A stretch of 64,000 nucleotides of DNA from Lysinibacillus fusiformis (GTDB lineage Bacteria > Bacillota > Bacilli > Bacillales_A > Planococcaceae): positions 1,240,001 through 1,304,000 of the forward strand of contig NZ_CP070490.1 of assembly GCF_016925635.1 (NCBI RefSeq), written 5' to 3'. Of the stretch, positions 52,542 to 60,981 are shown one piece after another. Position numbers and translations under genes: made by a program. Below the pieces are notes generated by a model. The model had not been told where the DNA came from. It saw nothing but the letters and a program-made list of their open reading frames with translations, and searched no databases. The stretch's first letter is position 1. Every line of letters begins with the position of its first letter.

Positions 52542-53570
52542 TTAGTTAAACGCCTTTAACACATCTTCAGCTTTTTGTGTTTCTGATTGTAAACCGCCAC
52601 CTGAAAGGTACCAAACTTCTGGATCTAGGTAGAATACTTTACCGTTTTTCACAGCGTTTGTTGCACTTACGATTTCGTTTTCAATTGCAGCTTTTGTACC
52701 TGATTCACCGTTTTCATTTACAACAGCGTCACGGTCAACAACGAATAAGATATCTGGGTTTTTCTCACGTACGAATTCAAAGCTTGCATTATCACCATGT
52801 GACTCGATTTTGAAGCCACTAGCTTCAGCTACAGCTTTTACACCATACACATCATGAATCACACCGAAACGTGAACCAGGACCAAATACTGATAATGAAC
52901 CTTCACTACCTAAAACGATTAATGCTTTTTCTTCTGTTGCAGTAGCTTTTGCTTTTACTTCTTCTACTTTTGCTTCATAGGCAGCCATTGCATCTGCAGC
53001 TTCTTTTTCTTTACCAAAGATTTTACCTGCTAATTCTGTATTAGCTTTGAATGACTCTAAGAAGTTATTATTATCTACACCAATGTATACTGTAGGAGCA
53101 ATTTTAGATAATTCAGCATAAGCTGCTGACGCACGACCAGAGATGAAAATAATATCTGGGTTAATTTCAGATAATTTTTCATAATCAGGCTCGAATAATG
53201 TACCTGCATTTACATAAGTGCTATCTTTAAACTTGCTTAAGTATGCTGGTAATGAATCTTGTACTACTGCAGTAGGATTAACGCCTAAAGCATCTAAAGT
53301 ATCTAGGAAACCATTATCAAAAACGACAACTTTTTCTGGCATTTTATCAAGTGTTATTTCTTCAAATGTAGTACTATTACCATCGCGACCTTCAACTGTG
53401 CTACCTGGAATTGTTAGTGGGTAAAGTGATGATTCTTCATTTTGTTCCTCAGCTGGTTTGTCAGTTGAAGTACCTTTATCTTCTTCTTTTGCTTCGTCTT
53501 TTGAACCGCAAGCAGCCAATACTAATAACATCATTGCCATTAATACCGTAAGTAACTTCCATTTCTTCAT
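52542..53570 (-). CDS. yclQ: siderophore-binding lipoprotein (YclQ-like)
   Basis: Iron-siderophore substrate-binding lipoprotein of 342 residues. Signal peptide ends in the lipobox LLVLAACGS. Acid-rich linker, then periplasmic-type helical-backbone fold with KMPEKVVVFDNGFLDTLDALGV, SEINPDIIFISGRASAAYAELSKIAPTVYIG, ALIVLGSEGSLSVFGPGSRFGVIHDVYG and a WYLSGGGLQS end. It matches B. subtilis YclQ, which binds petrobactin. Operon with two permeases and an ATPase behind Fur boxes. Confidence 0.9.
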   Translation of the reverse strand: MKKWKLLTVLMAMMLLVLAACGSKDEAKEEDKGTSTDKPAEEQNEESSLYPLTIPGSTVEGRDGNSTTFEEITLDKMPEKVVVFDNGFLDTLDALGVNPTAVVQDSLPAYLSKFKDSTYVNAGTLFEPDYEKLSEINPDIIFISGRASAAYAELSKIAPTVYIGVDNNNFLESFKANTELAGKIFGKEKEAADAMAAYEAKVEEVKAKATATEEKALIVLGSEGSLSVFGPGSRFGVIHDVYGVKAVAEASGFKIESHGDNASFEFVREKNPDILFVVDRDAVVNENGESGTKAAIENEIVSATNAVKNGKVFYLDPEVWYLSGGGLQSETQKAEDVLKAFN

Positions 53571-53634
53571 TGTGAAATTTCTCCTTTAATTAATTTATTT
53601 GATAGTTAGATGGTTTATCCATCTGAAACTATTT

Positions 53635-54396
53635 TTACGAATTAAAATAAACACAAATTCGACAGCCATCCTGTTCTTGAACAGGGATATCCATATCATA
53701 GATTTCCTTCAAGGCATGTGAGTTAATAATGTCATTTGTAGGACCGTTTTTAACAACACGACCATCTTTTAATGCAACAATATAGTCAGAGTAAACGGAA
53801 GCAAAATTAATATCGTGTAAAACGATAACCACCGTTTTGCCTAGCTCATCAACCAGCTTACGTAAAATCTTCATAATCTGTACAGAATGCTTCATATCTA
53901 AATTATTCAATGGTTCGTCCAGTAAGATATATTCAGTGTCCTGTGCAATAACCATTGCGATAAAAGCACGCTGACGTTGACCACCTGACAGTTCATCTAA
54001 ATAATTTTGTTGCATATCTTCTAAATTCATATAACGAATAGCTTCGTCAACTTTTTCTTCATCTTCAGGCTTTAAATGCCCTTTTGAGTAAGGGAAACGG
54101 CCAAAGGATACAAGCTCACGGATTGTTAGACGAACATTCATAAAGTTAGATTGCTTTAAAATCGATACGCGTTTAGCGAAATCATCTGATTTCCAGCTTC
54201 GTACATCTGCCTTATCGAGTAGTACTTCGCCAGTATCTGCATTCAGTAAACGACTCACCATTGAAAGTAGCGTGGACTTCCCTGCACCATTCGGTCCAAT
54301 AAACGATGTGATTTTTCCGGAAACAATATCAACACTTACATCTTGAACGACAGGTTTTTTTCCAAAAAACTTGGTAATTTCTTTGACTTGTATCAT
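53635..54396 (-). CDS. yclP: siderophore ABC transporter ATP-binding protein (YclP-like)
   Basis: A 253-residue ATPase. Walker A GPNGAGKST (about 35-43), Q-loop KQSNFM, signature LSGGQRQRAFIAM, Walker B YILLDEPLNNLD and switch VLHDINFAS. It powers iron-siderophore import with the two permeases. Its start overlaps the yclO stop by four bases. Confidence 0.93.
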   Translation of the reverse strand: MIQVKEITKFFGKKPVVQDVSVDIVSGKITSFIGPNGAGKSTLLSMVSRLLNADTGEVLLDKADVRSWKSDDFAKRVSILKQSNFMNVRLTIRELVSFGRFPYSKGHLKPEDEEKVDEAIRYMNLEDMQQNYLDELSGGQRQRAFIAMVIAQDTEYILLDEPLNNLDMKHSVQIMKILRKLVDELGKTVVIVLHDINFASVYSDYIVALKDGRVVKNGPTNDIINSHALKEIYDMDIPVQEQDGCRICVYFNS

Positions 54397-55346
54397 CCTG
54401 CTGACCTACTTTCTCTTAATAATAAGTAGATGAAGTAGACCCCACCCACAAAATTAATAATGACACTAAGTGTAGTAGTGAAACTAAATAAACGTTCAAC
54501 CATCCATTGTCCACCGACTAAAGCAACAATACTCATTACACAAGAGCCAGTAATTAAGATCGAATGCTTGTATGTTCTGAAATACTGATACGATAAATTT
54601 GCAACGATTAAACCAAAGAATGTGATCGGACCAACGAGCGCCGTCGAAACGGCTATCAAGATCGAAGCTAAAATTAACATACGTTGTACCAACTTATCGT
54701 AAGGTACACCTAAATTTATAGCTGTATCTCGTCCCAAGGACATAACGTCTAATTGATTCATATGACGAGCACCATAGAAAAACGTTATTAAAATGATAAC
54801 GCCTGCTAGCCAAACTAAATCTGAATTAACATTATTGAAACTTGCAAACATTTTACTTTGTAAGCCTAAAAACTCATTCGGATCTATTAATACTTGGAAG
54901 AACGTAGTAATACTTCCTAAAAACGTACCGACAATCATGCCAACAAGCAGTAAAAAATAAATCGGGCGCTTTCCTTCTTTAAACAATACTCGGTAAAAAA
55001 TTAAAGCGAATAGAATCATCGCCCCAATCGCAAGCGTAAAATTATAGTAGATATTAATAACTAATATGGATGTAGAGCCAAAGAAAAAGTAGATGCATGT
55101 TTGAATTAACATATACAAAGCATCTAAACCCATGACACTTGGCGTTAAAATACGATTATGTGTAATTGTTTGGAAAACTACTGTGGAATAGGCAATAGCT
55201 ATACCTGTTAATGCCATTGCTACTACTTTTATGACACGACGTGGAAAAGCATAATGATAATTACCATTTAATTCCCAAAACAAATATAGAACAATTGCTA
55301 TAACAGCGAGACCTAGTAAAATGAACATTTTTGTACGATTACGCAT
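54393..55346 (-). CDS. yclO: siderophore ABC permease (YclO-like)
   Basis: FecCD-type permease of 317 residues with about eight to nine helices. Typical VFQTITHNRILTPSVMGLDALY, GTFLGSITTFFQVLIDPNEF and ALVGPITFFGLIVANLSYQYF. The ATG at 55346 is used because GGGGGAG lies just before it; the long extension to 55391 lies within the previous gene. It overlaps yclN by eight bases. Confidence 0.92.
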   Translation of the reverse strand: MRNRTKMFILLGLAVIAIVLYLFWELNGNYHYAFPRRVIKVVAMALTGIAIAYSTVVFQTITHNRILTPSVMGLDALYMLIQTCIYFFFGSTSILVINIYYNFTLAIGAMILFALIFYRVLFKEGKRPIYFLLLVGMIVGTFLGSITTFFQVLIDPNEFLGLQSKMFASFNNVNSDLVWLAGVIILITFFYGARHMNQLDVMSLGRDTAINLGVPYDKLVQRMLILASILIAVSTALVGPITFFGLIVANLSYQYFRTYKHSILITGSCVMSIVALVGGQWMVERLFSFTTTLSVIINFVGGVYFIYLLLRESRSAG

Positions 55347-56289
55347 ATGCTCTCCCCCTAAACAACATGAATAGGAAGATGGCACTTCCAATTACACCAA
55401 CAGTCATACTAATTGGTATTTCATAAGGGAAAATCAGTACTCGTCCTAAAATATCGCAGAATAATAAGAATGACATACCAAGTAAGGCTGTATGCGGCAA
55501 GGTTTTCGCCAAATTATCACCTTTGAACAGTGAAATAATGTTCGGAATAATCAAACCAAGGAAGGGAATGATACCGACTGTTAGCACCACTGTCGTGGAG
55601 ATAAGAGCTACCAACACTAAGCCTAAATTGACCACAAATTTATAGGATAGACCAAGGTTTTTTGCAAAATCCTCTCCCATCCCAGCTACTGTAAAACGAT
55701 TTGCGTAAATGTAAGCTAAAATGAGTATCGGTACACTTACGTATAACAGTTCATAACGGCCTTTCATGATTAATGAGAAATCTCCTTGTAACCATGCTGA
55801 AATGTTCTGGATAATATTTGCCTTGTATGCAAAGAACGTTGTCACAGAGGACAATATATTCCCAAACATTAAGCCAATAAGCGGTATAAAAATCGCATCT
55901 TTAAACTTAATTCGGTTTAATATTTGCATGAATAGTAATGTGCCGGCTAAAGCAAATATGAAAGCGAAGGAAATTTTTTGGAAATATGTGACGTTCGTAA
56001 AGAACATCATTGAAATCAATACGCCCAACCGTGTGGCATCTAATGTACCAGCTGTTGTTGGTGATACGAATTTATTCCTACTTAAGCTTTGCATAATTAA
56101 ACCAGCAATACTCATACCTGCACCTGCTAGCAAGATTGCAACAAGTCTAGGTACACGACTAATTAAAAATAGTCTAGCTTCTTCTGATTGGAAGTCTAAT
56201 AGGTCGCTAGGCTTAATATCTACTACTCCGATAAATAGCGACACAATAGACAGCACAACAGTTGCTGTTAAAAGATATCTTATTTTCAT
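55339..56289 (-). CDS. yclN: siderophore ABC permease (YclN-like)
   Basis: FecCD-type permease of 316 residues, first gene of the operon. VPRLVAILLAGAGMSIAGLIMQSLSRNKFVSPTTAGTLDATRLG is the classic N-terminal motif region; VGIIPFLGLIIPNIISLF is the G-x-I-x-F-x-G-L-I-x-P coupling loop. The order N-O-P-Q matches B. subtilis petrobactin uptake. GGGGATTACT precedes the ATG. Fur boxes lie within 130 bases upstream. Confidence 0.92.
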   Translation of the reverse strand: MKIRYLLTATVVLSIVSLFIGVVDIKPSDLLDFQSEEARLFLISRVPRLVAILLAGAGMSIAGLIMQSLSRNKFVSPTTAGTLDATRLGVLISMMFFTNVTYFQKISFAFIFALAGTLLFMQILNRIKFKDAIFIPLIGLMFGNILSSVTTFFAYKANIIQNISAWLQGDFSLIMKGRYELLYVSVPILILAYIYANRFTVAGMGEDFAKNLGLSYKFVVNLGLVLVALISTTVVLTVGIIPFLGLIIPNIISLFKGDNLAKTLPHTALLGMSFLLFCDILGRVLIFPYEIPISMTVGVIGSAIFLFMLFRGRAYA

Positions 56290-56336
56290 AGTAATCCCCG
56301 GTAGATTTCATTTTTGTGTGTAACTCACTTTTTAGT

Positions 56337-56355
56337 GAAAATGATTATCATTACT
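56337..56355. promoter_or_regulatory. Fur box 1
   Basis: GAAAATGATTATCATTACT agrees with the 19-base GATAATGATAATCATTATC consensus at about 15 positions. It lies about 50 bases before yclN. Confidence 0.8.
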
Positions 56356-56402
56356 CACGATTCCCATTATAATCATGATTTTATTCTCAGTCAACCTACA
56401 AA

Positions 56403-56417
56403 TGAGAATTATTCTCG
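56403..56417. promoter_or_regulatory. Fur box 2
   Basis: TGAGAATTATTCTCG, nearly a perfect 7-1-7 palindrome of the Fur type, about 115 bases before yclN. Confidence 0.7.
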
Positions 56418-56523
56418 CTTTATTGAAGATTAACTAAAAAATATGCCTAATTAACGAAATATCAGCATAATCGCTCATCTTTTCAACAGAAATAATTCAC
56501 TATTTCTACAATTTTTTTATCCA

Positions 56524-56572
56524 AATAAAAAGGTAATTGAGAATAAAATCTATCTCTCAATTACCATTTTTT
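56524..56572 (-). terminator. ykvI-like gene terminator
   Basis: Eleven-bp stem GGTAATTGAGA/TCTCAATTACC followed by a T-run on the minus strand, overlapping the end of the gene. Confidence 0.85.
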
Positions 56573-56573
56573 A

Positions 56574-57626
56574 TTAAATAATTTTCTTAATGCCTCTTAA
56601 CCATGCTGAAATAATGAATATGATTAATACTAAACCTACATAGCCCATAACCGCATACAGTTTAGCTACTAGTGTTGTGAATCCCACAAGACTTGCTAGA
56701 AATCCGAGACCACCTATAAATATGACTGCAACCCTAAAGCTTGCTCTATTGGGTTCGAAAAACCTAACCATGAAGGAATATAGCATCCCTACCGCCGTAT
56801 TATAAATCATTCCCAAAAGAGAAATAGTCATTAATAGCCCAACAATTGGATGAATTTCATTAGCTAATGCTAACATCGGAATGTCTAGTCCAACAATGAT
56901 ATTCATTTTTGCTAGAAGAGAGAAATTCACAAGTAAAATTAAACCACCTAACAAAATTCCACCAATTATACCACCCATTCCAGCTACCCTATGATTACGT
57001 ATAGATCCACACATCACCGTTAATAAAGAAAAACTAACCCCTACATTGAATGACATATATAGTAAAGCCGTCACCCACCAGCTTTTCTCACTTATTTGAG
57101 CCTGTTGAGCAATAACAGCCTGCTCTACAAAGGTAAGGTCCATCGTAGCTATAGCATAGATAGCGATGATGGACACAATGGTTAGTAGATAGGGAGTGGC
57201 AAGCGCGATGATATTAATGATACTTTTCACATCCATCATAACTGTAGCTATTGTAAGCAAGATCATGCAAATACTCCCTAGCCAGATAGGAAATCCAAAC
57301 ATTTGTTGAAATGTTGCACCAGCACCAGCAAACATAATTACGGCTACACCAAATAAAAAGAGGGATAGGACTAAATCCAATACAAAGCCAATAGTATTCC
57401 CTGAAATTTGATAAATCAAATCCTTATGGGAGGCTGTGCGAAGTCTTGAGCTCACTTGAGCAATGCACATTCCAACAATCGAGAAACCAACCATAGCTAA
57501 CAGTGCACCATATATTCCTTTAAAGCCATAGCTTGTAAAATAGAGGACAATTTCCTGCCCCGATGCAAATCCTGCTCCAACGATAATCCCTACATAGGCA
57601 CCACCGATTTGCAAGCTTTTTTTCAA
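56574..57626 (-). CDS. YkvI-family membrane transporter
   Basis: A 350-residue protein with ten hydrophobic segments of the APC superfamily YkvI group. It begins GGAYVGIIVGAGFASGQEIVLYF, the sodium/amino-acid transporter-like broken helix, and has VMMDVKSIINIIALATPYLL. Substrate unknown; amino acids or their derivatives are likely. TTG start behind GAGGAGAG. It follows the racemase gene by 52 bases without a terminator, so it may be the last gene of the same operon. Confidence 0.85.
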   Translation of the reverse strand: MKKSLQIGGAYVGIIVGAGFASGQEIVLYFTSYGFKGIYGALLAMVGFSIVGMCIAQVSSRLRTASHKDLIYQISGNTIGFVLDLVLSLFLFGVAVIMFAGAGATFQQMFGFPIWLGSICMILLTIATVMMDVKSIINIIALATPYLLTIVSIIAIYAIATMDLTFVEQAVIAQQAQISEKSWWVTALLYMSFNVGVSFSLLTVMCGSIRNHRVAGMGGIIGGILLGGLILLVNFSLLAKMNIIVGLDIPMLALANEIHPIVGLLMTISLLGMIYNTAVGMLYSFMVRFFEPNRASFRVAVIFIGGLGFLASLVGFTTLVAKLYAVMGYVGLVLIIFIISAWLRGIKKII

Positions 57627-57678
57627 TCAGTTCTCTCCTCGTTTTTCCTTTATACCAGATGATTGACTAAGTAATGCT

Positions 57679-58794
57679 TTATTGATAGATTTCTTTACTA
57701 ATCGTTAATTTATCAATAACAGCCATATTAGGCGTATAACCAATACCGACTGACTGGGGTACCTCAATATAGCCATCTTTGACTTTTACTTCAGGATCAA
57801 TTACGTCCTCATACCAATAATGACTAGATCCTGCTGTATCGCCGGGTAAAATAAAGTGACTAAGAGATGTTAAGGCAATATTATGTGCTCGTCCAATTCC
57901 TGCCTCTAACATACCACCACACCAAACTGGAATATCGTTTGCTTTACATAGGTCATGGATTCGTTTCGCTTCCGTTAAACCACCTACTCGTCCAATCTTA
58001 ATGTTTATGACACCACAGCTTCCAAGTTCAATTGCTCGTCTGGCATCCTCATAGGATGTGATGCTTTCATCTAAACAAATAGGCGTTTTTAACTTTTTCT
58101 GCAATGTTGCATGATCGACAATATCATCAGTAGCTAGTGGTTGTTCAATCATTAATAAATCAAAGTCATCAAGCTGCTGTAGTATTTCTATATCGTCTAA
58201 TGTATAAGCAGAGTTCGCATCTACCATCAAAGGTAAATTTGGCAGTTCCGCGCGAATTGCTCGTACTACCTCGACATCCTCTCCAGGCTTTATTTTTATT
58301 TTCACTCTTTTATAGCCTTTTTCAATATGACCTTTTATTAAAGCTATTAACTGAGTGATAGAGGGTTGAATTCCCACGCTGACTCCCACTTCAATACGTT
58401 GTTTTTGACCGCCTAATGCCTGTGCAAGTGATTGCTTCGTTTGTTGGGCGTAGATATCCCATACAGCACCTTCAATTGAAGCTTTCGCCATGCAGTTTCG
58501 ACGAATAGGCGCAAATAAGGAAGTCACCTCATCTGGATGCCCGATCTCTTTATGTAACAAGATGGGTATCAAAAAATCTTGCAGCATATGCCATGTTGTC
58601 TTTAATGTTTCTTCTGTATACCAAGGTGCTACAAAAGCAACCGTTTCTCCCCATCCCGTAATCCCTGATTCATCTTTTGCTTCTATTAATAATAATTCCT
58701 TTTCATCAACTGTGCCAAAGCTCGTTGTAAATGGTGCTTTCATAGGCATTTTCAAGTGCCTTAATGTAATCTTTTCTAATCTCACAATATTCAC
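57679..58794 (-). CDS. N-succinylamino acid racemase / o-succinylbenzoate synthase family
   Basis: Enolase-superfamily enzyme (MenC type 2) of 371 residues. Catalytic set: K165 and K167 in VKIKIKPG, metal ligands D192 (MVDANSAY), E217 (MIEQPL), D242 (LDES) and base K266 (NIKIGRVGG). Members make o-succinylbenzoate for menaquinone or racemise N-succinyl amino acids. No men gene is nearby. A GNAT and an M20 hydrolase adjoin, the set known from Geobacillus kaustophilus for D-to-L amino acid conversion, so the racemase role is preferred. The gene starts 12 bases after the GNAT stop. Confidence 0.9.
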   Translation of the reverse strand: MNIVRLEKITLRHLKMPMKAPFTTSFGTVDEKELLLIEAKDESGITGWGETVAFVAPWYTEETLKTTWHMLQDFLIPILLHKEIGHPDEVTSLFAPIRRNCMAKASIEGAVWDIYAQQTKQSLAQALGGQKQRIEVGVSVGIQPSITQLIALIKGHIEKGYKRVKIKIKPGEDVEVVRAIRAELPNLPLMVDANSAYTLDDIEILQQLDDFDLLMIEQPLATDDIVDHATLQKKLKTPICLDESITSYEDARRAIELGSCGVINIKIGRVGGLTEAKRIHDLCKANDIPVWCGGMLEAGIGRAHNIALTSLSHFILPGDTAGSSHYWYEDVIDPEVKVKDGYIEVPQSVGIGYTPNMAVIDKLTISKEIYQ

Positions 58795-58806
58795 TCCCTA
58801 GCATTA

Positions 58807-59631
58807 TTATAAGGCTAATAAGGAGCGTCTGACTAACAGATAGCTATGAACATATTCTGGATGTTTCTTCATGCGTACAACAGCATAATCTTGATTAAAT
58901 AATGTCGTTAAGATTGTACGAATTTTATAACGCCAGTCCTCTGCAAGTTTTGGACTTTCCACTTTCATCTTCTGTAGAGATTGAGGGATCGGTAAGAGAT
59001 AGGCGTCCTTGTAAAAGGATTGTTCCAACTGAAATGTATTTTCTACATCTAGAACTGGCAATCCGTCGACGGTTAATGTCCAAGGTACAATTTCCTGCGC
59101 TAGCTCTTCTAATTCATCAAGGCTATCTGCCATTTGATCACGCTCAATCCACCATTCAACAACTAGCCTATCTGATGGGAGCCCTTCATTAAAATCGTCT
59201 CGGAGCGGACCATAGTAATCATTTTCATATTGATAGCTAGTGGCGTTCAATTTTAGAAATGCTAAATTAGCTAAACGTGCTTCTAACGGTTCAATTAACC
59301 AGCGGACAAGTTGAAAACCATGCTCTTTTGCATATTCTTGTTGGGCATGCTTCAATAATTCAGCCACACCTTGTTCACGATATGCTTTTTCTACACCAAT
59401 CATGTGCGAATGCAAGTACATTTCTCTATCTTGATAACCAACAAAGCAATAATTAAAGCCAATTAGCTTTTCGTCTAAATACGCTCCTAATACGATTCCC
59501 CCATTTTGTACAGCAGCTAATAATTGATGGGAAGGTATTGCTTGGCTGCCCCATATTTCAGCATTCAATTTTTGGATCTCTGCAATTTCTTTCGGTGTCA
59601 TTACTTTATGAATTCGCACTTGCTCTAACAT
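58807..59631 (-). CDS. GNAT acyltransferase (probable amino-acid N-succinyltransferase)
   Basis: A 274-residue GNAT-fold protein. VRIHKVMTPKEIAEIQKLNAEIWGS starts the domain, with GVEKAYREQGVAELLKHAQQEYAKE as the acyl-CoA loop (Q-x-x-G-V-A form) and a long C-terminal helical part. Its start overlaps the M20 stop (TAATG) and it lies just before the racemase gene. In the Geobacillus set the GNAT moves a succinyl group from succinyl-CoA to D-amino acids. The donor is inferred from context only. Confidence 0.85.
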   Translation of the reverse strand: MLEQVRIHKVMTPKEIAEIQKLNAEIWGSQAIPSHQLLAAVQNGGIVLGAYLDEKLIGFNYCFVGYQDREMYLHSHMIGVEKAYREQGVAELLKHAQQEYAKEHGFQLVRWLIEPLEARLANLAFLKLNATSYQYENDYYGPLRDDFNEGLPSDRLVVEWWIERDQMADSLDELEELAQEIVPWTLTVDGLPVLDVENTFQLEQSFYKDAYLLPIPQSLQKMKVESPKLAEDWRYKIRTILTTLFNQDYAVVRMKKHPEYVHSYLLVRRSLLAL

Positions 59632-60776
59632 TACGCTGACGCCTCCTTTTTATGCCCTGATTCCAAAGCTAATAAAACTGCTCTTGTAAGAATCTCAACT
59701 CCTGTGACAAGTCTTGCTTGTTTAAATTTCATTTTCGGATGATGCAACCCGGGAGTTAATCCACAACCCAAGCCTAGCATGGTCGTTTTTAAATGTGGCC
59801 GTTTCACAGCATAATGGTGAAAATCCTCTCCACCAGGTGTATGAACTGGCTTTCTTAAATTTGATAACCCAGTAGCCTGTATAATTGCCTGCTCCATCAA
59901 ATATTGTGCACTTGTATCAACTTCAGCAGCTACGATATTAGCAACCGTACGTAATTCAATCTGTACCTTATGCAACAATTTAGAGGAATCTATTACACGC
60001 TTTACTCCTTGTGCTAAATCATCCATTACCTTGTTTTGCTGTGCACGTATATCAATCGTGAACGATGCATTACCTGGAATAATATTGCCTGAATCTCCCC
60101 CGGCATGGAATTTCGTCATCTTTACAGATACAGGAACCATAGGATCTGTATGAATGGTTCGCAAATCTTCGATAATTGTTGCACCTACTTCAATCGCATT
60201 AGTGCCAAGGTGTGGCCTTGCAGCATGAGCATCCTCCCCAATAATTTCACCTTCAAGTAAGCGAGAGGCACCATGGTATAGGGCTGCACAATAAGTGCCG
60301 TCCTCTAGCTCATGAACAGGTCTTACATGGACACCAAATAAATAATCTAAGTCATCAATAACGCCTTCTTCTAAAACGGATAACGCTCCCGTTCCTTTTT
60401 CTTCAGCAGGTTGGAAAATAACACGGATTGTGCCATTAAATGATTGCTGTAGTTCTTTTAAAAGTAATAGCGTACCAATGGCCATCGTCATATGTCCGTC
60501 ATGTCCACATGAATGATTCGCACGGAAATGGCCATCAACTTCTTGCCATAAAGCATCTATATCTGTTCTTAATCCTACTTTCGGATCTCCGTTGCCTACA
60601 TCCACATATAACCCTGTGGAGTTTTTAAATCGTATAGGAGAAAAGCCTTCCTGCGTTAATAGCTCCACTATATAATTGGTTGTTTCTACTTCATGCCAGC
60701 TGATTTCTGGATTCGCATGTAAATACGTAAAAATCTCCATTAATCTTGGCCTCAAATGATCTAACTCTTCTTTCAT
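59631..60776 (-). CDS. M20-family amidohydrolase (probable N-acyl-L-amino-acid deacylase)
   Basis: A 381-residue zinc hydrolase. Metal motifs: SCGHDGHMTMAIG, AEEKGTGA (catalytic Glu pair) and DAHAARPHLG with HTPGGEDFHHYA near the C-terminus. It removes N-acyl groups from L-amino acids. In the proposed pathway it releases the L-amino acid from N-succinyl-L-amino acid. Start: ATG 60776, nine bases after AAGGGG; a TTG at 60785 is too close. First gene of the operon, with a Fur-like site about 60 bases upstream. Confidence 0.9.
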   Translation of the reverse strand: MKEELDHLRPRLMEIFTYLHANPEISWHEVETTNYIVELLTQEGFSPIRFKNSTGLYVDVGNGDPKVGLRTDIDALWQEVDGHFRANHSCGHDGHMTMAIGTLLLLKELQQSFNGTIRVIFQPAEEKGTGALSVLEEGVIDDLDYLFGVHVRPVHELEDGTYCAALYHGASRLLEGEIIGEDAHAARPHLGTNAIEVGATIIEDLRTIHTDPMVPVSVKMTKFHAGGDSGNIIPGNASFTIDIRAQQNKVMDDLAQGVKRVIDSSKLLHKVQIELRTVANIVAAEVDTSAQYLMEQAIIQATGLSNLRKPVHTPGGEDFHHYAVKRPHLKTTMLGLGCGLTPGLHHPKMKFKQARLVTGVEILTRAVLLALESGHKKEASA

Positions 60777-60821
60777 GGCTTCCAACCCCTTAAATTTTCA
60801 TATTATTAAAATTATTATAAC

Positions 60822-60840
60822 GAAAATGATAATTATCTAC
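60822..60840. promoter_or_regulatory. Fur-like site upstream of the M20/GNAT/racemase operon
   Basis: GAAAATGATAATTATCTAC agrees with the Fur consensus at about 14 of 19 positions. It contains the palindrome GATAATTATC. It lies upstream of the M20 start. Confidence 0.4.
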
Positions 60841-60930
60841 ATAGAAACTTATACCCACATTCAGCAAAATAACTACTTACGATAATATATTTCGCTCTCA
60901 ACTTCTTAGATAGACTTTTATTTAGATAGC

Positions 60931-60978
60931 AAAAAAAGATGCAAGTACAGCTATTAATAAAACTGTACTTGCATCTTT
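60931..60978 (-). terminator. POT transporter terminator
   Basis: Thirteen-bp stem GATGCAAGTACAG/CTGTACTTGCATC followed by T-run on the minus strand. Confidence 0.95.
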
Positions 60979-60981
60979 CAT

